A DNA stretch of 64,000 nt from Aporrectodea caliginosa (Eukaryota; Annelida; Clitellata; Crassiclitellata; Lumbricidae), in contig JACEVL010000059.1 of the NCBI GenBank assembly GCA_020284085.1, positions 617,001 to 681,000 on the forward strand, read 5' to 3'. The translations under genes and the position numbers were made by a program. The stretch's first letter is position 1; every line of letters begins with the position of its first letter. Positions 63,041 through 64,000 of the stretch are shown here, in pieces. The notes beneath the pieces were generated by a model. The model had not been told where the DNA came from, did no database searches, and saw nothing but the letters and a program-made list of their open reading frames with translations.

Positions 63041-63072
63041 ATATAGACGTCCTTTACAGCGTTAAAAAGGTG
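63041..63072 (-). promoter_or_regulatory. Motif B
   Basis: Core CACCTTTTTAA, 16-base spacer, TATAT. Confidence 0.5.
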
Positions 63073-63595
63073 TCTAAATTTTCATTTACGGTGCTCCCGT
63101 TACATGTGCAGTCCGAACTTTATTACACAGCGCGATGTATCAAAATAAAATGCTACGCAATACAATACTGTATTTGATTTGTGAACTATGTATACTCTAT
63201 GTCTATTAGTCTTCCTGTCTCTCTCTCTCGCTCTCTATCTGTCTGTCTCTGACTATATGTATGTCTGTGTGTCTGTCTGTCTGTTTCTGTCTGTCTGTTT
63301 CTGCAATTAAACACGTGCACTTGAGAGCAAAATTAAAGTGTCGACGTGCATACGTGTCGTTGTGTGAAGATATGGACGTATACATAGACGCGAATGGAAT
63401 GCAGCATTTACAAGGGAACATACGTCATCCATTTTATCCATGACGCGCTCTAATTTGTATAGCCATGGTAACGCAACTCCATCTATTTATAGGATGAGTC
63501 CGCTCGCGACGGATGTGTGCGCCATAGGAGAGTATAACGAACGGCGGCTTTGCCAGAGGAATGCGCCACAGACTGAGGCGCAGACGAAGAACGCA

Positions 63596-63596
<1 letters not shown>

Positions 63597-63636
<40 letters not shown>

Positions 63637-63955
63637 CCAAGCACACAGACAGACATGCAGACGGACAAAGAGACAGCTGAGAAATACGGGCAAAAGATAG
63701 AAAGAAAGATAGACAGACAGACAACCAGGCAGAGATTAGAGACTTTGAAGCAGTGAAGGAAACAGACAGATAGACGGAAACATATATATAGAGAGATAAG
63801 CAGCAAGGCAGAAGGAAGACATACAGATAGGCAGAGATATACAGATAGATAGTCAGACATAAGGACAGACAGACAGAGTGACAGACATACATTATATATA
63901 ATATATATATATATATTTCTCTGTGATTACATATATATATATATATATAATCAAA
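63597..63955. repeat. (GA)n, GACAGACA and TA repeats
   Basis: GA run at 63597-63634, CAGA-type repeats to about 63890, then TA runs. Counterpart of 1930-2345. Confidence 0.9.
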
Positions 63956-64000
63956 GAGAAAAAATGTCTGCTACAAAACTAAGTGGGCCGAGGCAGAGCA

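Larger units (their letters stand above)
60696..64000. repeat. Segmental duplication, right copy
   Basis: Direct-orientation partner of the left end of the window. 60696-62150 is near identical; 62150-62590 is more diverged; 62590-63455 has no counterpart in the left copy; 63455-63900 matches 1860-2210; 63957-64000 matches 2671-2720. The right copy lacks the LINE insertion found at 2378-2658. Confidence 0.88.

Overview
This is animal nuclear DNA. It is AT-rich, dominated by transposable elements and local duplications, and carries long ATT, GAT, TATG and GT microsatellites, TTAGGG telomere-type repeats, C2H2 zinc-finger and PAN/apple exon fragments, tRNA-derived SINEs and several kinds of non-LTR retrotransposon. 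The mix fits a marine invertebrate, perhaps a mollusc or other lophotrochozoan, but the species cannot be fixed from the sequence. No complete host gene is visible.

Layout. Positions 1-2.7 kb and 60.7-64 kb are two copies of one segment about 60.7 kb apart; a third, older copy lies at 9.4-10.8 kb. Positions 3-7, 12.2-14.2 and 54.6-58.7 kb hold repeated copies of a tRNA-SINE-containing block. Positions 16.07-23.84 kb hold one nearly intact I-group LINE (ORF1 with CCHC knuckles; ORF2 with endonuclease, reverse transcriptase and RNase H) whose ORF2 has two single-base frameshifts, both at runs of six A. Positions 24.03-25.16 kb hold an internally deleted piggyBac-like element whose middle is an inverted junction of telomere repeats. 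Positions 27.2-36.4 and 46.3-54.2 kb are large paralogous copies (a partial third at 38.7-39.15 kb), each with zinc-finger and PAN/apple exon remnants. At least six hAT-like elements with 8-bp target duplications and two piggyBac-like elements are scattered through these copies.

The most unusual signal is a short bipartite motif seen about 50 times by eye on both strands: a core near CACCTTTTTAA, a spacer that is almost always 16 bases, then a TATA-like box (TATAAATA, TATATAAA or TATAAGTA). Outside recent duplicates the spacer and downstream sequence differ between copies while the core and distance hold. This resembles the PSE-plus-TATA geometry of snRNA-type promoters and suggests an array of small-RNA transcription units, though no transcript is shown here. 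A second module of about 100 bases (around GTGCCAGTCCCAAGCC and GGAGGAGGGCGACGC, ending GTCGTTAAAC) occurs about 40 times and looks like a conserved SINE domain. Its end resembles the 3' end of the 16-kb LINE, which suggests a LINE/SINE partnership.

Most other open reading frames are translations of microsatellites or of these repeats.
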